From JBCCSZ01 sp039199225 (lineage in GTDB: Bacteria > Bacteroidota > Bacteroidia > Chitinophagales > Saprospiraceae), in contig JBCCSZ010000045.1 in NCBI GenBank assembly GCA_039199225.1, forward strand, positions 1 to 33,391: DNA of 33,391 nucleotides, given 5' to 3'. Below the pieces are notes generated by a model. It did not search any database, had not been told where the DNA came from, and worked only from the letters and a program-made list of their open reading frames with translations. Positions 31,666-33,391 of the stretch are shown here, in pieces. Within the stretch, counting starts at the first letter, position 1, and every line of letters begins with the position of its first letter. The position numbers and the translations under genes were made by a program.

Positions 31666-33391
31666 ATGAAAGAACAAAAGAAATACACGGTTACTTCCGC
31701 ACTGCCTTATGCCAATGGAGCTTTGCACCTCGGTCATCTTGCCGGGGCCTACCTTCCTGCAGATATTTATGTCCGCTATTTGCGTTTGTTGGGCAAGGAT
31801 GTCGTTTTCATTTGTGGATCAGACGAACACGGTGCCGCCATTACGCTGCGAGCCAAAAAGGAAAACATCTCCCCGCGGGAAATCATCGATAAGTACCACA
31901 ATCTCAACAAGGCTTCCTTCGAGCGTCTGGGTATTTCTTTTGACATCTATCACCGTACCAGCGACCCACTTCACCACAAAACAGCGCAGGATTTTTTCCG
32001 CAAGATGTATGAAAAAGGAGGTGAGTTTGAAGAGAAGACTTCCGAGCAGTATTTCGATACGAGCTTTCAACAATTTCTGGCCGACCGTTACATCAAAGGG
32101 GAATGCCCCAAGTGTGGTCATCCCGATGCCTATGGCGACCAATGTGAAAACTGTGGCTCTGCGCTTTCTCCAACAGAACTCATCAATCCCGTATCGACTC
32201 TCAGCGAAGAACGTCCGGTCCTGAGATCGACCAAGCATTGGTATTTTAAGCTCGACAAGCATGCCGATTGGTTGCGCGATTGGATCAAGGATGGTCAATT
32301 GGAAGGCGCTAAGCACCACGAGCCAGCAGAATGGAAAAAGCATGTCGTCGGGCAGTGCCTAAGTTGGTTGGATGTAGAAGGAGGGCTGCTGCCCCGATCC
32401 ATTACCCGCGATTTGGACTGGGGCATCCCGGTACCCTTGGAAGAGGCAGAAGGCAAGGTGTTGTATGTTTGGTTTGATGCGCCAATTGGCTACATTTCTG
32501 CGACTCGTCAATGGGCCGAAGACAATGGAAAGGAATGGGAGGCTTATTGGAAAGGAGAGGATGTCGAACTGGTCCATTTCATCGGAAAAGACAACATCGT
32601 TTTTCACTGCATCGTCTTCCCGGCAATGTTGAAAGCACATGGCGACTATGCCTTGCCAAAGAACGTACCGGCCAACCAGTTTCTGAATTTTGAGGGGCAG
32701 AAGTTTTCGAAGTCTCGGGGTTGGGGGATCGAGCAGCACGAATATCTGGAAGAGTTCAAGGACTTTCCCAACAAGGAGGATGCCATCCGCTATGCCCTGA
32801 TTCGCAACATGCCTGAAAATCGGGACAGTGATTTCAAGTGGGATGAATTCGTTGATTTTCATGACAAAGAATTGGCAGACAACCTCGGTAACTTCGTCAA
32901 TCGGGTCATTGTCTTGACCAATAAATATTTTGGAGGAACTGTTCCTGCGATTGATTTGGACCACGAATCGGCCTTGGTAGATGTCCGCAAGCTGGTCAAG
33001 CGTTTTTGCAGTGAGATCGAACAGTTTACCTTCAGGGCAGCCGTGCAAACCCTTATGGAGTTGTCTTCCTACGGCAATACCTATTTGCAAGATGCTTCTC
33101 CCTGGAAGCTGTTTAAAGCAGAGCCCGACAGTCCGAAGATCAAAGAGTGCATGTATGTCAGCTTGCAGATAACAACTCTGTTGAGTGCGCTGAGTGCGCC
33201 TTTCATTCCGTTTACATCTGCTAAGTTGCGAACCATTCTACAGCTTGATCCTTTGGAAAATGGGGAGCTACAGGAGGTACTGGACCAACTAGAGGCACAC
33301 AAATCCATCTTGCCAGGGGGGCATCAGATTGGCCAACCCGAGTTGCTTTTTGCAAAGATTCACGACCGCAAGGACAGCAGTCGCTTGGACA
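31666..33391 (+). CDS. metG: Methionine--tRNA ligase, 3' end beyond window
   Basis: MetRS charges initiator and elongator tRNA(Met) with methionine. 575 complete codons are present and the frame is open to the window end; Bacteroidota MetRS is usually ~680 residues or more, so roughly the last 100 or more codons are missing. The class I signature HLGH (21-24, in ALPYANGALHLGH) and the second signature K346-F-S-K-S are present. The zinc knuckle has C147, C150, C160 and C163 (ECPKC...QCENC). CGSDEHGAAI and VWFDAPIGYI blocks confirm the enzyme. The ATG at 31666 gives the usual N-terminus MKEQKKYTVTSALPYANG. It has no close operon partner in the window. Confidence 0.97.
   Translation, partial: MKEQKKYTVTSALPYANGALHLGHLAGAYLPADIYVRYLRLLGKDVVFICGSDEHGAAITLRAKKENISPREIIDKYHNLNKASFERLGISFDIYHRTSDPLHHKTAQDFFRKMYEKGGEFEEKTSEQYFDTSFQQFLADRYIKGECPKCGHPDAYGDQCENCGSALSPTELINPVSTLSEERPVLRSTKHWYFKLDKHADWLRDWIKDGQLEGAKHHEPAEWKKHVVGQCLSWLDVEGGLLPRSITRDLDWGIPVPLEEAEGKVLYVWFDAPIGYISATRQWAEDNGKEWEAYWKGEDVELVHFIGKDNIVFHCIVFPAMLKAHGDYALPKNVPANQFLNFEGQKFSKSRGWGIEQHEYLEEFKDFPNKEDAIRYALIRNMPENRDSDFKWDEFVDFHDKELADNLGNFVNRVIVLTNKYFGGTVPAIDLDHESALVDVRKLVKRFCSEIEQFTFRAAVQTLMELSSYGNTYLQDASPWKLFKAEPDSPKIKECMYVSLQITTLLSALSAPFIPFTSAKLRTILQLDPLENGELQEVLDQLEAHKSILPGGHQIGQPELLFAKIHDRKDSSRLD

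Noticed and set aside
1..33391. tRNA, rRNA, insertion sequences, prophage genes, defence systems
   Set aside because: No T-loop sequence with paired arms, no transposase or integrase motif, and no defence-gene domain was found in intergenic or coding DNA.

Overview
The window looks like chromosomal DNA from a Bacteroidota bacterium, most likely a free-living, gliding-type lineage such as the Saprospiria. The lineage below phylum is inference. Pointers are a 2716-residue secreted repeat protein with a type IX secretion (T9SS) sorting tail, a one-piece hybrid two-component regulator (HTCS), DUF3667, DUF2752/TM2 and WG-repeat genes, promoter elements of the TTTG...TAnnTTTG type, and a lack of strong Shine-Dalgarno sites. 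I found no rRNA, tRNA, CRISPR array, insertion sequence or phage gene.

Layout. The left edge (1-538) holds a glycosyltransferase-like gene broken by an inverted segment. Next, on the minus strand, come gatB (Asp/Glu-tRNA amidotransferase subunit B), a DUF3667 zinc-ribbon membrane protein and an M23 murein peptidase. alaS lies divergently on the plus strand (4701-7325). From 7776 to 22865 three very large minus-strand genes follow in transcription order: the giant T9SS repeat protein, an M14 carboxypeptidase-like exported enzyme and the HTCS regulator. A strong terminator separates the first two.

22866-24048 is mostly non-coding. It holds a minus-strand terminator with no recognisable gene behind it, a small membrane-protein gene (23444-23743) and a degenerate GTGAACGG-type tandem repeat. 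Next are an exported hydroxypyruvate-isomerase-like protein (+) and a convergent YHS-domain protein (-), then a P450-CDF efflux pair (-) and a TM2-DUF2752 pair (-) separated by a bidirectional terminator. The right end carries a WG-repeat protein, a duplicated retropepsin-like aspartic protease and metG, all on the plus strand. metG runs off the window.

Housekeeping translation genes (gatB, alaS, metG) are interspersed with envelope and secretion functions. The large block at 7.8-22.9 kb is the most distinctive part: a signal-sensing regulator next to an exported peptidase and a cysteine-rich repeat protein whose 17-unit array looks recently amplified at its C-terminal side. Whether the regulator controls its neighbours cannot be decided from sequence alone. 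I did not find a convincing new defence or mobile system. The best leads are the giant repeat array, the orphan terminator in front of it, the nested palindrome before the aspartic protease, and the inverted junction at the window start.
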